This document shows positions 37,175-47,005 of a stretch of 51,183 bases of DNA, piece by piece. Positions within the stretch are counted from its first letter, which is position 1. Each line of letters begins with the position of its first letter. The DNA lies in contig NZ_KZ454940.1 in NCBI RefSeq assembly GCF_002797355.1, positions 763,022-814,204 of the forward strand, read 5' to 3'. Source of the stretch: Bacillus xiapuensis. Its GTDB lineage: Bacteria > Bacillota > Bacilli > Bacillales > Domibacillaceae. A program made the translations under genes and the position numbers. The notes beneath the pieces were generated by a model, which saw only the letters and a program-made list of their open reading frames with translations, was not told where the DNA came from and did no database searches.

Positions 37175-38108
37175 CATAGGGCGGGGCACAGTCATTCGCG
37201 GGAAGTGGCACCAGAATGTTTATATTGTCGAACGGAAGTTAGGAAGCGGAGCAACAGGAGAGGTTTACTTAGTCAAAACGAAAGAAGGCTCAGCCGCTTT
37301 AAAGCTCAGCAGGCAATTATCACTGACATCTGAAATGAACGTGCTGAAGGCGTTTGATAAGGTCCAGGGGTCTTCCCTCGGGCCTTCTTTGTTAGATGCT
37401 GACGATTGGGAGCAGAATGGGAAAGTCCTGTCCTTTTATGCGATGGAATTCATACAGGGGCCAACGCTATCGGCTTTTATTGAGCGCAGGGGAACTGCTT
37501 GGATTGGGATTCTGCTGTTGCAGCTGCTTGAAAATTTGCACGCCCTCCATCATCAAGGCTGGATATTCGGTGATATTAAACCAGATAATTTAATCGTATC
37601 CGGCCCGCCTTTTCGGATCCGCTGCATAGATGTAGGGGGTACAACTAAGCATGGGAGAGCGGTGAAAGAGTATACCGAGTTTTTTGACAGAGGTTACTGG
37701 GGCGGTGGATCCAGAAAGGCGGACCCGGCTTATGATTTGTTTGCCTCGGCCATGGTGGCTGTTAATCTTGTATACCCAAGAAGATTTGCAAGAGATGAAA
37801 GCGGCGTAAATCAGCTGATTGTACGCATTAAGCAAAAGCAAGAACTGTTGCAATACAGCCATGTGCTGATTAAAGCTGTACAAGGACAGTATCCAACTGC
37901 ACTCGCCATGCGCAGAGAGCTGATGGAAGCATTGACCCCGAATACATCGGTAGAAAAACGGGTAAAAACAAATGAAAAGGAAAGCCGGATGAGGCGAACC
38001 GCCCACAAGAAGAGAAGGAAGCATAATAGCTTTTTAAAATCGGCTGTGGTGATTCTAGCCATTACTGCCTTGTATATCCTGTATATTTTGGCTGAATTGC
38101 TCGTTTGA
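37143..38108 (+). CDS. yabT: Serine/threonine protein kinase YabT
   Basis: A Hanks-type kinase; in B. subtilis YabT is DNA-activated, works during sporulation and phosphorylates RecA and AbrB. It has 321 residues from ATG 37143. Glycine loop GSGATGEVY, ATP lysine K57 (AALKLS), catalytic D144 (GDIKPDN, without the usual HR before it) and metal D163 (DVGG in place of DFG). A basic region (about 280-300) precedes one C-terminal membrane helix (about 297-320). The start is within the yabS end; the ribosome binding site AAGGCAGG favours 37143 over TTG 37125. Confidence 0.92.
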   Translation: MMMNTSKDPFNIGRGTVIRGKWHQNVYIVERKLGSGATGEVYLVKTKEGSAALKLSRQLSLTSEMNVLKAFDKVQGSSLGPSLLDADDWEQNGKVLSFYAMEFIQGPTLSAFIERRGTAWIGILLLQLLENLHALHHQGWIFGDIKPDNLIVSGPPFRIRCIDVGGTTKHGRAVKEYTEFFDRGYWGGGSRKADPAYDLFASAMVAVNLVYPRRFARDESGVNQLIVRIKQKQELLQYSHVLIKAVQGQYPTALAMRRELMEALTPNTSVEKRVKTNEKESRMRRTAHKKRRKHNSFLKSAVVILAITALYILYILAELLV

Positions 38109-38184
38109 CCAATTTCTTTTGTTTTTCATTAAAAGAAAGTGTTACTATAGTCATTATAAGAATAAAGATCGGGAAGAGGCTTAT

Positions 38185-39555
38185 ATGCAAGAATTTGAAA
38201 AGCAAGTTGAACGATTTATTGAACATCATCAATTAATTCGACCAGGCGATCGGATTGCGGTTGGGGTTTCCGGGGGGCCGGATTCACTGGCGCTGCTTTC
38301 TTACTTAGCAAAAAAGCGCGAAGCTTTCGGCATTGAAATCTTCGCTCTTCATCTTGATCATATGTTTAGGGGAGAAGAATCGTATGCGGAATTGAAGTTT
38401 GTTGAAAACTTTTGCCAATTAAGAGAAATTCCCTTCATGGCCGATCGGATAGATGTCCGCAAACTAATAGAATCCTCCTCCATGGGGCTTCAAGAAGCAG
38501 CTCGCCATGTCCGGTACCACTTTTATGAGCGGGGGATGGCCGAGTTTTCCGCCAATAAGCTGGCGTTAGCCCATCACGGAGACGATCAGGTTGAAACCAT
38601 CTTGATGCAGTTAACAAAGGGAGCCGGAAGAAGGATCGGAATTCCGGTGCGCAGATCGTTTGCCAATCAGGAAATGATTCGGCCGCTGCTTTCTGTCAAT
38701 AAAGAAATGATTGAGCAGTATTGCGTGCAGGAAAAACTTGATCCTCGCAGAGATCCCAGCAATGAGAAGATGGACTACATGCGAAACCGTTTCCGGCATC
38801 ATCTTCTTCCTTTTTTAAAGAAAGAAAATCCAAGGGTGCATGAACATTTTCAGCGATTCAGTGAAGAACAGGCGGAAGATGAACAGCTGTTACGTGAATG
38901 GACAGCTGAGAGCATGCAGCATGTGTGGGAAAAGAATGGAAGCGGGGCCAAATTAAAGGTTCGGGCGTTTTTAGAAGTGCCTTTGCCTTTACAAAGAAGA
39001 GGGATTCATCTAATATTAAACTATCTTTACAAAGGTAAAATAGCGTATTCCTTCATACATATTCAGCAGATTTTACAGCTGTTAAAGGAAGATCAACCTT
39101 CTGGAAGTCTGAATCTTCCTCACGGATTGCAGGTTCACCGTGAGTATAATGAATGTTTTTTCAGCTTTGAGATGAACGTAAGGAAGGACTATGTATTTAC
39201 ATTAGACGTCGGGGAACGGGTCGATTGGCCGTTCGGCGGCTCGTTTTTTTTGACAGATGAGCTGCCTGTGCCTGCTGGGGGTGCCGATTGTCTGCGGCTG
39301 GATCAGCAATCCGTCAAGCTGCCTTTATATGTGCGAACCAGAAGCGCGGGAGACAGGATCTCATTAAAGGGCATGAACGGAACGAAAAAGCTAAAACGCC
39401 TGTTTATCGATGAGAAAATCCCGCGCATAAAGCGGGATCAATGGCCGGTCATTGCGGACAGCAGCGGTAAAGTCCTGTGGGTACCCGGACTCAGGAAGTC
39501 CAAGTATGATCGGGCCGACGCCGGCAATTATTTCACTTTAATTTACAATAAGTAA
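38185..39555 (+). CDS. tilS: tRNA(Ile)-lysidine synthase TilS
   Basis: Attaches lysine to C34 of the CAT-anticodon tRNA-Ile so that it reads AUA; essential. It has 456 residues. The PP-loop SGGPDS is at 29-34, with LHLDHMFRGEES and LALAHHGDDQVET completing the ATP site, then the TilS middle domain and the C-terminal domain (VRTRSAGDRISLKG...). The start is ATG 38185 with GGGAAGAGG upstream; in-frame codons upstream lie in the yabT-tilS gap. hpt and ftsH follow, as in all Bacillus relatives. Confidence 0.97.
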   Translation: MQEFEKQVERFIEHHQLIRPGDRIAVGVSGGPDSLALLSYLAKKREAFGIEIFALHLDHMFRGEESYAELKFVENFCQLREIPFMADRIDVRKLIESSSMGLQEAARHVRYHFYERGMAEFSANKLALAHHGDDQVETILMQLTKGAGRRIGIPVRRSFANQEMIRPLLSVNKEMIEQYCVQEKLDPRRDPSNEKMDYMRNRFRHHLLPFLKKENPRVHEHFQRFSEEQAEDEQLLREWTAESMQHVWEKNGSGAKLKVRAFLEVPLPLQRRGIHLILNYLYKGKIAYSFIHIQQILQLLKEDQPSGSLNLPHGLQVHREYNECFFSFEMNVRKDYVFTLDVGERVDWPFGGSFFLTDELPVPAGGADCLRLDQQSVKLPLYVRTRSAGDRISLKGMNGTKKLKRLFIDEKIPRIKRDQWPVIADSSGKVLWVPGLRKSKYDRADAGNYFTLIYNK

Positions 39556-39579
39556 CCATCTTCTAGGAGGCTAACAAAA

Positions 39580-40137
39580 TTGTTGAATCAGGATATTGAA
39601 AAAATACTGATTTCTGAAGACGAAATTCAGGAAAAGATTAAAGAGCTGGGCAGCCAGCTGACGGAAGAGTACAAAGACAAATTCCCCCTTGTTATCGGCG
39701 TGCTGAAGGGAGCCATGCCTTTCATGTCCGACCTGATTAAACGGATGGACACCTATTTGGAAATGGACTTTATGGATGTTTCCAGCTATGGCCGCTCCAC
39801 CACTTCTTCCGGTGAAGTGAAAATTGTGAAAGATCTTGATACTTCCGTAGAAGGAAGAGACATTCTTATTATAGAAGACATCATCGACAGCGGCTTAACG
39901 CTGAGCTATTTAGTGGAGCTTTTCCGCTACAGAAAAGCTAAATCCATTAAAATTGTGACGCTTTTAGATAAACCGACAGGACGCAAAGCTAAGATTGCGG
40001 CTGATTTGGTAGGCTTTAAAGTACCTGATGCGTTCGTCGTCGGCTACGGTCTCGATTTTGCTGAGAAATACCGCAATCTTCCATACATTGGTGTGCTGAA
40101 GCCGGAAGTTTACAAAAAAACGGACGAGCAATCATAA
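39580..40137 (+). CDS. hpt: Hypoxanthine-guanine phosphoribosyltransferase
   Basis: Salvages hypoxanthine and guanine with PRPP to form IMP and GMP; in B. subtilis it also interacts with FtsH/TilS-linked regulation and is a target of ppGpp. It has 185 residues. PRPP loop [16 protein letters not shown] and the flexible loop [15 protein letters not shown] are intact. The start is TTG (39580 or the next TTG 39583) with TAGGAGG upstream. It links to prs and purR in this window through PRPP. Confidence 0.97.
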   Translation: MLNQDIEKILISEDEIQEKIKELGSQLTEEYKDKFPLVIGVLKGAMPFMSDLIKRMDTYLEMDFMDVSSYGRSTTSSGEVKIVKDLDTSVEGRDILIIEDIIDSGLTLSYLVELFRYRKAKSIKIVTLLDKPTGRKAKIAADLVGFKVPDAFVVGYGLDFAEKYRNLPYIGVLKPEVYKKTDEQS

Positions 40138-40181
40138 GGCTGAGCTGCCTAAATGGAGATGCTGGACGTCATGCCTAACAG

Positions 40182-40211
40182 TTGTAATGCCAAGTTTTTC
40201 TATGATAGTAT
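40182..40211 (+). promoter_or_regulatory. Possible promoter of ftsH
   Basis: TTGTAA (40182-40187) and TAGTAT (40206-40211) are 18 bp apart, 37 bp before the ftsH ATG. Both hexamers are imperfect. Confidence 0.35.
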
Positions 40212-40248
40212 TGAGTACAGTATTTTTTACCGTGGGAGGAGGTAAGGG

Positions 40249-42237
40249 ATGAATCGGATATTTCGATATACCATATTTTATTTATTAGTATTTCTTGTGA
40301 TTATTGGTGTTGTGAGCTATTTAAACAACGGTAATCAGCCAAATAAAAATATAACGTATAATGAATTTATTTCCATTCTGGAGAAGGATGAAGTCGCTTC
40401 ATTTTCCATGCAGCCTGAAAGAGGTGTGTTTGAAGTTCGCGGCCAGCTGAAGGGCGCGGGCAAAGACGAGTATTTCCTTGCTTACGTGATGAACAGTGAG
40501 TCCATGATGGACCGGGTGGATAAAGCTGCTAAAAGCGCGAAAGTAGAAGTGCTTCCTGCTAAAGAAACGAGCGGATGGGTCTCTTTCTTTACAACGATCA
40601 TTCCGTTTTTAATCATCTTCTTGCTGTTCTTCTTCTTGCTGAACCAAGCGCAAGGCGGAGGCAGCCGAGTGATGAACTTCGGCAAAAGCAAAGCGCGTTT
40701 ATATAATGATGAGAAGAAGAAAGTGCGCTTTAAAGATGTAGCTGGCGCAGATGAAGAAAAGCAGGAGCTTGTTGAGGTTGTGGAATTCTTAAAGGATCCC
40801 CGCAAGTTTTCAGAGCTTGGGGCCAGAATCCCTAAGGGCGTGCTGCTGGTAGGACCTCCAGGTACAGGTAAAACCTTGCTTGCGAGAGCCGCTGCTGGGG
40901 AAGCGGGTGTACCGTTCTTTTCGATCAGCGGTTCAGATTTCGTAGAGATGTTTGTCGGAGTCGGGGCCTCCCGGGTTCGAGATTTATTTGAAAACGCGAA
41001 GAAGAATGCTCCCTGCATGATCTTTATCGATGAAATCGATGCGGTAGGCCGCCAGCGCGGAGCCGGTCTTGGCGGAGGACACGATGAGCGCGAGCAAACT
41101 TTGAATCAGCTGCTTGTTGAGATGGATGGATTTAGCGCGAATGAGGGCATTATCATCATCGCGGCGACTAACCGTCCGGATATTCTAGACCCTGCTTTGC
41201 TGCGGCCGGGCCGTTTTGACCGCCAGATTACGGTGGACCGTCCGGATGTTACAGGCCGTGAAGCTGTTCTGCGCGTACATGCCCGCAATAAACCGCTTGA
41301 TGAATCGGTGGATTTAAAAGCGATTGCGGCCAGAACACCTGGATTTTCAGGAGCGGATCTGGAAAACTTATTAAATGAAGCTGCCCTTGTTGCCGCCCGC
41401 CGCGACAAGAAGAAGGTAGATATGCGTGATATTGATGAAGCGACAGATCGCGTCATTGCCGGACCTGCTAAGAAGAGCCGGGTCATTTCTCAAAAAGAAA
41501 GAAAGATTGTGGCTTTCCACGAAGCGGGACATACAGTGATCGGTTTAGTGCTTGATGAAGCTGAAATGGTGCATAAAGTCACGATCGTTCCCCGCGGGCA
41601 AGCTGGCGGATATGCGGTGATGCTTCCGAAAGAAGATCGCTATTTCATGACAAAGCCAGAATTGCTTGATAAGATTACCGGCTTGCTTGGCGGACGCGTA
41701 GCGGAAGATATTATTTTCGGTGAAGTATCCACCGGTGCCCACAATGACTTCCAACGCGCAACGGGCATTGCCCGCCGCATGGTCACGGAGTTTGGAATGA
41801 GCGATAAGCTCGGTCCGCTTCAATTTGGCCAAAGTTCAGGCGGTCAAGTGTTCCTTGGCCGAGACTTTAATAATGAACAGAATTATTCAGATGCGATTGC
41901 TTATGAAATCGATCTTGAAATTCAGCACATTATTAAAAACTGTTACGAACGAGCAAAAGAAATTTTAACAGAGAATCGCGATAAGCTTGAAATTATCGCT
42001 AATACTCTTCTCGAAGTGGAAACCTTAGATGCGGAACAAATTAAACATCTAATCGATCACGGCAGTTTGCCTGAACGCAGCTATGCTGAAGATAAAAATG
42101 AGAAGACCGTTCAGGGTGATCAAGTCAAAGTGAACGTTCAGAAGAAGGAGGAGTCTGTTCGGGCGGAAGACGCGAAAGAGCCTGAAGACAGAGACAGCTC
42201 TTCTTCTGTGAATAAAGGTGAAGAACCGAAAAGCTAA
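40249..42237 (+). CDS. ftsH: ATP-dependent zinc metalloprotease FtsH
   Basis: A membrane-bound AAA+ protease that degrades misassembled membrane proteins and regulators such as Spo0E and SpoVM. It has 662 residues. Membrane helices at about 5-25 and 108-128 flank an extracytoplasmic domain. Walker A GPPGTGKT is at 202-209, Walker [10 protein letters not shown] follows, the second region of homology [19 protein letters not shown] is complete, zinc ligands H424 and H428 (HEAGH) and D500 are present. The tail (about 620-662) is acidic and disordered. ATG 40249 with GGGAGGAGG upstream. Confidence 0.98.
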   Translation: MNRIFRYTIFYLLVFLVIIGVVSYLNNGNQPNKNITYNEFISILEKDEVASFSMQPERGVFEVRGQLKGAGKDEYFLAYVMNSESMMDRVDKAAKSAKVEVLPAKETSGWVSFFTTIIPFLIIFLLFFFLLNQAQGGGSRVMNFGKSKARLYNDEKKKVRFKDVAGADEEKQELVEVVEFLKDPRKFSELGARIPKGVLLVGPPGTGKTLLARAAAGEAGVPFFSISGSDFVEMFVGVGASRVRDLFENAKKNAPCMIFIDEIDAVGRQRGAGLGGGHDEREQTLNQLLVEMDGFSANEGIIIIAATNRPDILDPALLRPGRFDRQITVDRPDVTGREAVLRVHARNKPLDESVDLKAIAARTPGFSGADLENLLNEAALVAARRDKKKVDMRDIDEATDRVIAGPAKKSRVISQKERKIVAFHEAGHTVIGLVLDEAEMVHKVTIVPRGQAGGYAVMLPKEDRYFMTKPELLDKITGLLGGRVAEDIIFGEVSTGAHNDFQRATGIARRMVTEFGMSDKLGPLQFGQSSGGQVFLGRDFNNEQNYSDAIAYEIDLEIQHIIKNCYERAKEILTENRDKLEIIANTLLEVETLDAEQIKHLIDHGSLPERSYAEDKNEKTVQGDQVKVNVQKKEESVRAEDAKEPEDRDSSSSVNKGEEPKS

Positions 42238-42245
42238 TCCCAGAA

Positions 42246-42280
42246 AGGCACCGATATTCTTTTGTCGGTGTCTTTTTTTC
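42246..42280 (+). terminator. ftsH terminator
   Basis: GGCACCGA pairs with TCGGTGTC (one G-U pair), followed by TTTTTTTC. Confidence 0.88.
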
Positions 42281-42381
42281 TTTTATAAAAGCCTGGAAGA
42301 AGTGCAATAATGCGGTTGAGGGCTTTCTGTGATATGATGAAGGGCAGCAATTAAAAAGTATATGTAGGTGTGGTGAGAACG

Positions 42382-43149
42382 TTGATATTTGTGTTGGATG
42401 TAGGGAATACCAATACTGTATTAGGTGTATACGAAAACGAAAATTTAAAATACCACTGGCGTATGGAAACGAACCGCAATAAAACGGAAGATGAATACGG
42501 GATGATCATCAAGAGCTTATTTCAGCATGTAGGCCTTGCTTTGTCGCAAATTGACGGCATGATTATTTCTTCTGTTGTCCCGCCTATTATGTTTTCTTTG
42601 GAGAAAATGTGTCAAAAATATTTTCATATAAAGCCTCTTATAGTTGGGCCGGGCATCAAGACAGGACTGAATATTAAATATGAAAACCCGCGCGAAGTCG
42701 GGGCGGATCGCATTGTCAATGCGGTTGCAGGCATTCATGAATACGGGAGCCCCCTGATTATCGTTGATTTTGGCACGGCAACGACCTACTGTTATATCGA
42801 TGAAGGCGGCCATTATATGGGAGGGGCGATTGCGCCGGGCATCAATATTTCAACCGAAGCGCTATATTCCAGAGCGGCGAAGCTCCCAAGGATTGAAATT
42901 GTCCGGCCGGATCATATCGTCGGCAAGAATACGGTAGCGGCGATGCAAGCAGGTATTCTATACGGCTATGTCGGACAAGTAGACGGCATTGTCAGCCGCA
43001 TGAAAGCTCAGAGCAAAAAGCAACCCACGGTGATTGCTACAGGGGGGCTGGCTCCGCTGATTGCTGAAGAAACGAGCAGCATTGATGTCGTAGATCCTTT
43101 TCTGACATTAAAGGGATTATGTCTGATTTATAAACGAAACATGAGATAG
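42382..43149 (+). CDS. coaX: Type III pantothenate kinase CoaX
   Basis: First step of coenzyme A synthesis, the type III enzyme unrelated to CoaA and insensitive to CoA feedback. It has 255 residues from TTG 42382. [10 protein letters not shown] (phosphate-binding), [11 protein letters not shown] and DFGTATTY (second phosphate motif) are intact, as is GGAIAPGI. An in-frame GTG at 42370 lies in the GGTGTGGTGAG ribosome binding site and is not used. hslO and cysK follow, the standard neighbourhood. Confidence 0.95.
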   Translation: MIFVLDVGNTNTVLGVYENENLKYHWRMETNRNKTEDEYGMIIKSLFQHVGLALSQIDGMIISSVVPPIMFSLEKMCQKYFHIKPLIVGPGIKTGLNIKYENPREVGADRIVNAVAGIHEYGSPLIIVDFGTATTYCYIDEGGHYMGGAIAPGINISTEALYSRAAKLPRIEIVRPDHIVGKNTVAAMQAGILYGYVGQVDGIVSRMKAQSKKQPTVIATGGLAPLIAEETSSIDVVDPFLTLKGLCLIYKRNMR

Positions 43150-43163
43150 AAAGGAGCCTTCTG

Positions 43164-44045
43164 ATGAGCGATTATTTAGTGAAAGCTATAGCCTTTGAAG
43201 GGCAAGTTCGCGCGTATGCGGCCCGCACAACGGAAACAGTGGGAGAAGCGCAAAGAAAGCATTATACGTGGCCGACGGCTTCTGCAGCACTGGGCCGTAC
43301 AATGACGGCCGGTGTCATGATGGGAGCTATGAGTAAGGGCGAGGAGAAAATCACGATTAAAATACAAGGCGGCGGACCGATCGGCGCTATTTTAGTTGAT
43401 GTCAACGCAAACGGGGAGGTTCGCGGATACGTCACCAATCCGCAAACCCATTTTGATCTGAATCAGCAAGGAAAGCTGGATGTTCGCCGGGCAGTAGGAA
43501 CAGACGGGACGCTGACGGTAGTGAAGGATGTAGGTCTCAAAGATCATTTTAGCGGGCAGACGCCGATCGTATCCGGTGAAATTGCAGAAGACTTCACATA
43601 CTATTTTGCTGTGTCTGAGCAAGTGCCATCTTCTGTCGGAACAGGAGTGCTTGTGAACCCTGACAACACGATTCTGGCAGCCGGAGGATTTATTATTCAA
43701 ATCATGCCGGGTGCGGAAGAGGAAACGATTGAGCAAATTGAACAAAGAGTGACGAATATGACGCCGATCTCCAAGCTGATCGAACAAGGCTTAACTCCCG
43801 AAGAGATTTTGTTTTACATTTTAGGAAAGGAAAATGTCAAGCTGCTGGATACTGTGCCCGTTCGCTTTCAATGTAATTGCTCCAAGGAGAGATTCGGCCG
43901 CGCGATCACAGGTCTTGGCAAAGAAGAAATCGCGGCCATGATTGCCGAAGACGGCCAAGCGGAAGCCCAGTGTCACTTCTGTAATGAAAAGTACGTATTT
44001 ACTAAGTGCGAGTTGCAGAAGATGAAAGACGAAGCGAAATCTTAA
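43164..44045 (+). CDS. hslO: Redox-regulated chaperone Hsp33
   Basis: A holdase chaperone activated by oxidation and unfolding. It has 293 residues. The C-terminal redox switch CNCSKERF and CHFC supplies the four zinc cysteines; oxidation to disulfides releases zinc and exposes the substrate surface. The N-terminal chaperone domain includes [20 protein letters not shown] and [16 protein letters not shown] 43164 has AAAGGAG upstream and lies 14 bp after coaX. Confidence 0.97.
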   Translation: MSDYLVKAIAFEGQVRAYAARTTETVGEAQRKHYTWPTASAALGRTMTAGVMMGAMSKGEEKITIKIQGGGPIGAILVDVNANGEVRGYVTNPQTHFDLNQQGKLDVRRAVGTDGTLTVVKDVGLKDHFSGQTPIVSGEIAEDFTYYFAVSEQVPSSVGTGVLVNPDNTILAAGGFIIQIMPGAEEETIEQIEQRVTNMTPISKLIEQGLTPEEILFYILGKENVKLLDTVPVRFQCNCSKERFGRAITGLGKEEIAAMIAEDGQAEAQCHFCNEKYVFTKCELQKMKDEAKS

Positions 44046-44065
44046 AAAATTAAATCGTCGGCAAG

Positions 44066-44102
44066 AAAACCTGTTAAGGCAACGGCTTTGCAGGTTTTTT
44101 TA
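44066..44102 (+). terminator. hslO terminator
   Basis: AAAACCTG pairs with CAGGTTTT, with an AGG/GGC-poor inner loop, followed by TTTT. Confidence 0.85.
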
Positions 44103-44138
44103 ACAAGCAGCTAGAAAAGAATTATATGAGTAAATAGA

Positions 44139-44196
44139 TTGACATTTCGCAAAATAAATGGTAAATTCTATATAACCAATAAAAATACTCGGTATT
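44139..44196 (+). promoter_or_regulatory. cysK promoter and possible CymR operator
   Basis: TTGACA (44139-44144) and TAAATT (44162-44167) are 17 bp apart. Immediately downstream ATAACC (44172-44177) and GGTATT (44191-44196) form an imperfect inverted repeat over the transcription start. cysK of B. subtilis makes the corepressor complex for CymR; an operator here is plausible but not certain. Confidence 0.6.
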
Positions 44197-44211
44197 AAGG
44201 TGGGGAAAATA

Positions 44212-45135
44212 ATGCGTATAGCAAATTCAGTAGCTGAATTAGTCGGTGAAACACCGATCGTTAAGTTAAACAGAACCGTGGATGAAAACAGTGCAGACAT
44301 ATATTTGAAGCTTGAATATATGAATCCTGGAAGCAGTGTGAAGGACAGAATTGCTTTGGCGATGATTGAAGCAGCAGAGAAACAAGGCGGTTTGCAAGAA
44401 GGCGGAACGATCATTGAACCTACAAGTGGAAATACAGGTATCGGCCTAGCGATGATTGCTGCAGCCAAAGGGTACCGCGCCATTCTGGTCATGCCTGATA
44501 CGATGAGCATGGAGCGCCGCAACCTGCTTCGCGCTTATGGAGCGGAGCTTGTGCTTACCCCAGGTTCTGAAGGGATGGGGGGAGCCATTCGCAAAGCAAA
44601 AGAGCTTGCGGATGAGCACGGCTATTTTATGCCGCAGCAATTTGAAAATGAAGCCAACCCGGAAATTCACCGGCTGACAACAGGAAAAGAAATCGCAGAA
44701 CAAATGGATCAGCTGGATGCATTTATTGCTGGAATCGGAACAGGCGGAACGATTACGGGTGCCGGACAGGTGCTGAAAGAGAAATTTAAAGATATTAAAA
44801 TCTATGCGGTTGAACCAGCAGGATCACCCGTGCTGTCCGGAGGAAAACCTGGCCCTCATAAGATTCAAGGAATCGGTGCCGGCTTTGTTCCTAAAGTATT
44901 AGACACAGACATTTATGATGAAATCATTCGAATAGAGAATGAAGAGGCGTTTGAAACTGCCCGTCAAGTAGCCAGAGAAGAGGGAATTCTTGGCGGTATT
45001 TCTTCAGGGGCTGCCATTGCCGCTGCTCGCCAAATAGCCGCTAAGCTTGGAAAAGGCAAAAAAGTACTGGCAATCATTCCAAGTAATGGAGAACGTTATT
45101 TAAGTACACCGCTCTATCAATTTAATGACAAATAA
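44212..45135 (+). CDS. cysK: Cysteine synthase A (O-acetylserine sulfhydrylase)
   Basis: Converts O-acetylserine and sulfide to cysteine with PLP; also moonlights as CymR's signalling partner in B. subtilis. It has 307 residues from ATG 44212. PLP lysine K44 (NPGSSVKDR), the sulfate/substrate loop [10 protein letters not shown], the PLP-phosphate loop [10 protein letters not shown] and the C-terminal SSGAAI are intact. The in-frame GTG 44200 lies in the AAGGTGGGG ribosome binding site. It is a single-gene unit, with terminator at 45152. Confidence 0.97.
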   Translation: MRIANSVAELVGETPIVKLNRTVDENSADIYLKLEYMNPGSSVKDRIALAMIEAAEKQGGLQEGGTIIEPTSGNTGIGLAMIAAAKGYRAILVMPDTMSMERRNLLRAYGAELVLTPGSEGMGGAIRKAKELADEHGYFMPQQFENEANPEIHRLTTGKEIAEQMDQLDAFIAGIGTGGTITGAGQVLKEKFKDIKIYAVEPAGSPVLSGGKPGPHKIQGIGAGFVPKVLDTDIYDEIIRIENEEAFETARQVAREEGILGGISSGAAIAAARQIAAKLGKGKKVLAIIPSNGERYLSTPLYQFNDK

Positions 45136-45151
45136 TGTATAAAGGCAAAAG

Positions 45152-45181
45152 AGCAGGCTGCTTGTGCGGCCTGCTTTTTTA
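45152..45181 (+). terminator. cysK terminator
   Basis: AGCAGGC pairs perfectly with GCCTGCT around a 10-base loop, followed by TTTTT. Confidence 0.9.
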
Positions 45182-45222
45182 TTATTGATCGCAAGTCTTC
45201 TATTTCATCCGCTCTGCTTTTG

Positions 45223-45251
45223 TTCAGTTGAGTATGTTCTCGTGGTAAAAT
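45223..45251 (+). promoter_or_regulatory. Promoter of the folP-folB-folK-yazB-dusB group
   Basis: TTCAGT (45223-45228) and TAAAAT (45246-45251) are 17 bp apart, 34 bp before the folP ATG. Since pabB-pabA-pabC are absent here, the fol genes need this promoter of their own. Confidence 0.5.
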
Positions 45252-45285
45252 GAGAAGAGGCTGAGAAGCGAGAGGAGTTTTTTGG

Positions 45286-46101
45286 ATGAAAGTACAGGCA
45301 GGATCACATCTTTTAGACTTTGATAAAAAAACGCATATTATGGGGATCTTAAATGCAACCCCTGATTCTTTTTCAGATGGCGGCTTATTCTATGACGAGA
45401 AGAAAGCCGTCGATCATGCCAAGGAGATGGCGGAAACGGGTGCCGATATTATCGATATTGGAGGGGAGTCGACTCGCCCTGGACATACCCCTCTTTCCCT
45501 TAACGATGAATTGAAAAGAGTATTGCCGATAATTAAAGAAGTGGCATCCCAAGTCAATAAGCCAATATCGGTCGATACGTACAAAGCAGAAACAGCCAGA
45601 CAGTCTCTAGAGGCAGGTGCTCATATCATCAATGATATTTGGGGAGCGAAAAAAGACCCAGAAATTGCAGCTGTTGCGGCGGAGTACAACGCTCCGATTA
45701 TTTTAATGCACAACCGCGAGGATATGAATTACCAAGCTTTCGTTCGCGATGTCTTAATGGACTTATATGATAGCATTAATCTCGCGGTGAAGGCGGGGGT
45801 GCAGGAAGACCAAATAATTCTCGATCCGGGAATAGGATTTGCCAAGACAATGGAGCAAAATCTAGACATGATACGCCAGCTGGATAAGATTGCGGCTCTT
45901 GGCTTTCCGGTGCTTTTAGGTCCTTCGCGCAAGAGGGTGATCGGCCATGTTCTTAATCTTCCTGTAGAAGAAAGAATGGAAGGGACCGGGGCTGCATGCT
46001 GCTATGGTATAGAAAAGGGATGCGCCATCTTGCGTGTGCACGATGTCAAACCTATTAGCCGCATGGCGCGAATGACGGATGTATTGATGGGGAAGGGGTG
46101 A
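45286..46101 (+). CDS. folP: Dihydropteroate synthase
   Basis: Joins 6-hydroxymethyl-dihydropterin diphosphate with p-aminobenzoate to give dihydropteroate; the sulfonamide target (sul). It has 271 residues in a TIM barrel. MGILNATPDSFSDGG, DIGGESTRPGHTPLS and the C-terminal GPSRKRVIG are intact. ATG 45286 has GAGGAG upstream. The end abuts folB (5 bp gap). The p-aminobenzoate genes that precede it in B. subtilis are not in this window. Confidence 0.97.
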   Translation: MKVQAGSHLLDFDKKTHIMGILNATPDSFSDGGLFYDEKKAVDHAKEMAETGADIIDIGGESTRPGHTPLSLNDELKRVLPIIKEVASQVNKPISVDTYKAETARQSLEAGAHIINDIWGAKKDPEIAAVAAEYNAPIILMHNREDMNYQAFVRDVLMDLYDSINLAVKAGVQEDQIILDPGIGFAKTMEQNLDMIRQLDKIAALGFPVLLGPSRKRVIGHVLNLPVEERMEGTGAACCYGIEKGCAILRVHDVKPISRMARMTDVLMGKG

Positions 46102-46106
46102 GGTGC

Positions 46107-46466
46107 ATGGATAAGATTTATATGACTGGCATGGAGTTTTATGGATATCATGGAGTTTTTCCCGAAGAAACCAAGCTTGGACAGCGTTTTCGCGTCGATG
46201 TGATAGTAGAATTGCCGCTTAAGAAAGCGGGAGAGACAGATGAATTGCAGTACTCTGTGAACTACGCAGAGGTTTTTCAAGTGTGTAAAGAAGTTGCAGA
46301 GGGAGAGCCTTGTAAGCTGGTTGAAGCAGTTGCTGAGAAGATTGCAGCCTCTCTTTTGGAGACGTTTTTATCTGTTCATGCTTGCACGGTGAAAGTGATT
46401 AAACCGGACCCGCCTATCCCTGGCCATTATCAACATGTCGCAGTTGAAATAACACGAACGAGATAG
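46107..46466 (+). CDS. folB: Dihydroneopterin aldolase
   Basis: Converts dihydroneopterin to 6-hydroxymethyl-dihydropterin and glycolaldehyde. It has 119 residues. The active-site segment GMEFYGYHGVFPEE and the C-terminal lysine in VIKPDPPIPGHY are present. The start is ATG 46107; the in-frame GTG 46098 lies in the GGGGTGAGG ribosome binding site. folK follows after 8 bp. Confidence 0.97.
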   Translation: MDKIYMTGMEFYGYHGVFPEETKLGQRFRVDVIVELPLKKAGETDELQYSVNYAEVFQVCKEVAEGEPCKLVEAVAEKIAASLLETFLSVHACTVKVIKPDPPIPGHYQHVAVEITRTR

Positions 46467-46474
46467 AAGGATGA

Positions 46475-47005
46475 ATGATGAAAAATACAGCATACTTGTC
46501 ATTGGGAACCAATCTTGGCGATCGGTTATCCAATTTACACTCCGCTCTGTCCGCTATTGAGATGGAGAAAGGAATAAAAATAGAAAAGGTTTCATCCGTC
46601 TATGAAACGGATCCAGTCGGCTACACGAATCAGGCCCCGTTTTTGAATATGACGATCAGAATACAGACGTCATTATCCCCGGAAGAACTGTTAAATCGAT
46701 GTCTTTCTATTGAACGAAAGCTGGGAAGAATAAGGGAATTCAAATGGGGGCCAAGAATAATAGACCTTGACATTTTAGTATATAATCAAGACAATATTAA
46801 ATCAGAGAAACTAATCATTCCGCACCCGAGAATGCACGAACGAGCTTTCGTGCTTATTCCATTATTAGAGATAGATCCAACATTTTGCTTTCCAGGAACG
46901 CGCATACTGCTTAAAGAAAGAGTAAAAAGCATTCAAGGAAAAGAAGGTGTACGGTTATGGAAACCGATCAATGGGGACGGCGCATTCGAGCTTTTAGAAA
47001 ACTGA
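46475..47005 (+). CDS. folK: HPPK (2-amino-4-hydroxy-6-hydroxymethyldihydropteridine pyrophosphokinase)
   Basis: Pyrophosphorylates the pterin for FolP. It has 176 residues (ATG 46475, or 46478). The HPPK motifs ETDPVGYTNQAPFLN and KWGPRIIDLDILVY, with the two metal aspartates, are intact, as is IPHPRMHERAFVL. The last 16 codons overlap the yazB start in another frame. Confidence 0.95.
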   Translation: MMKNTAYLSLGTNLGDRLSNLHSALSAIEMEKGIKIEKVSSVYETDPVGYTNQAPFLNMTIRIQTSLSPEELLNRCLSIERKLGRIREFKWGPRIIDLDILVYNQDNIKSEKLIIPHPRMHERAFVLIPLLEIDPTFCFPGTRILLKERVKSIQGKEGVRLWKPINGDGAFELLEN

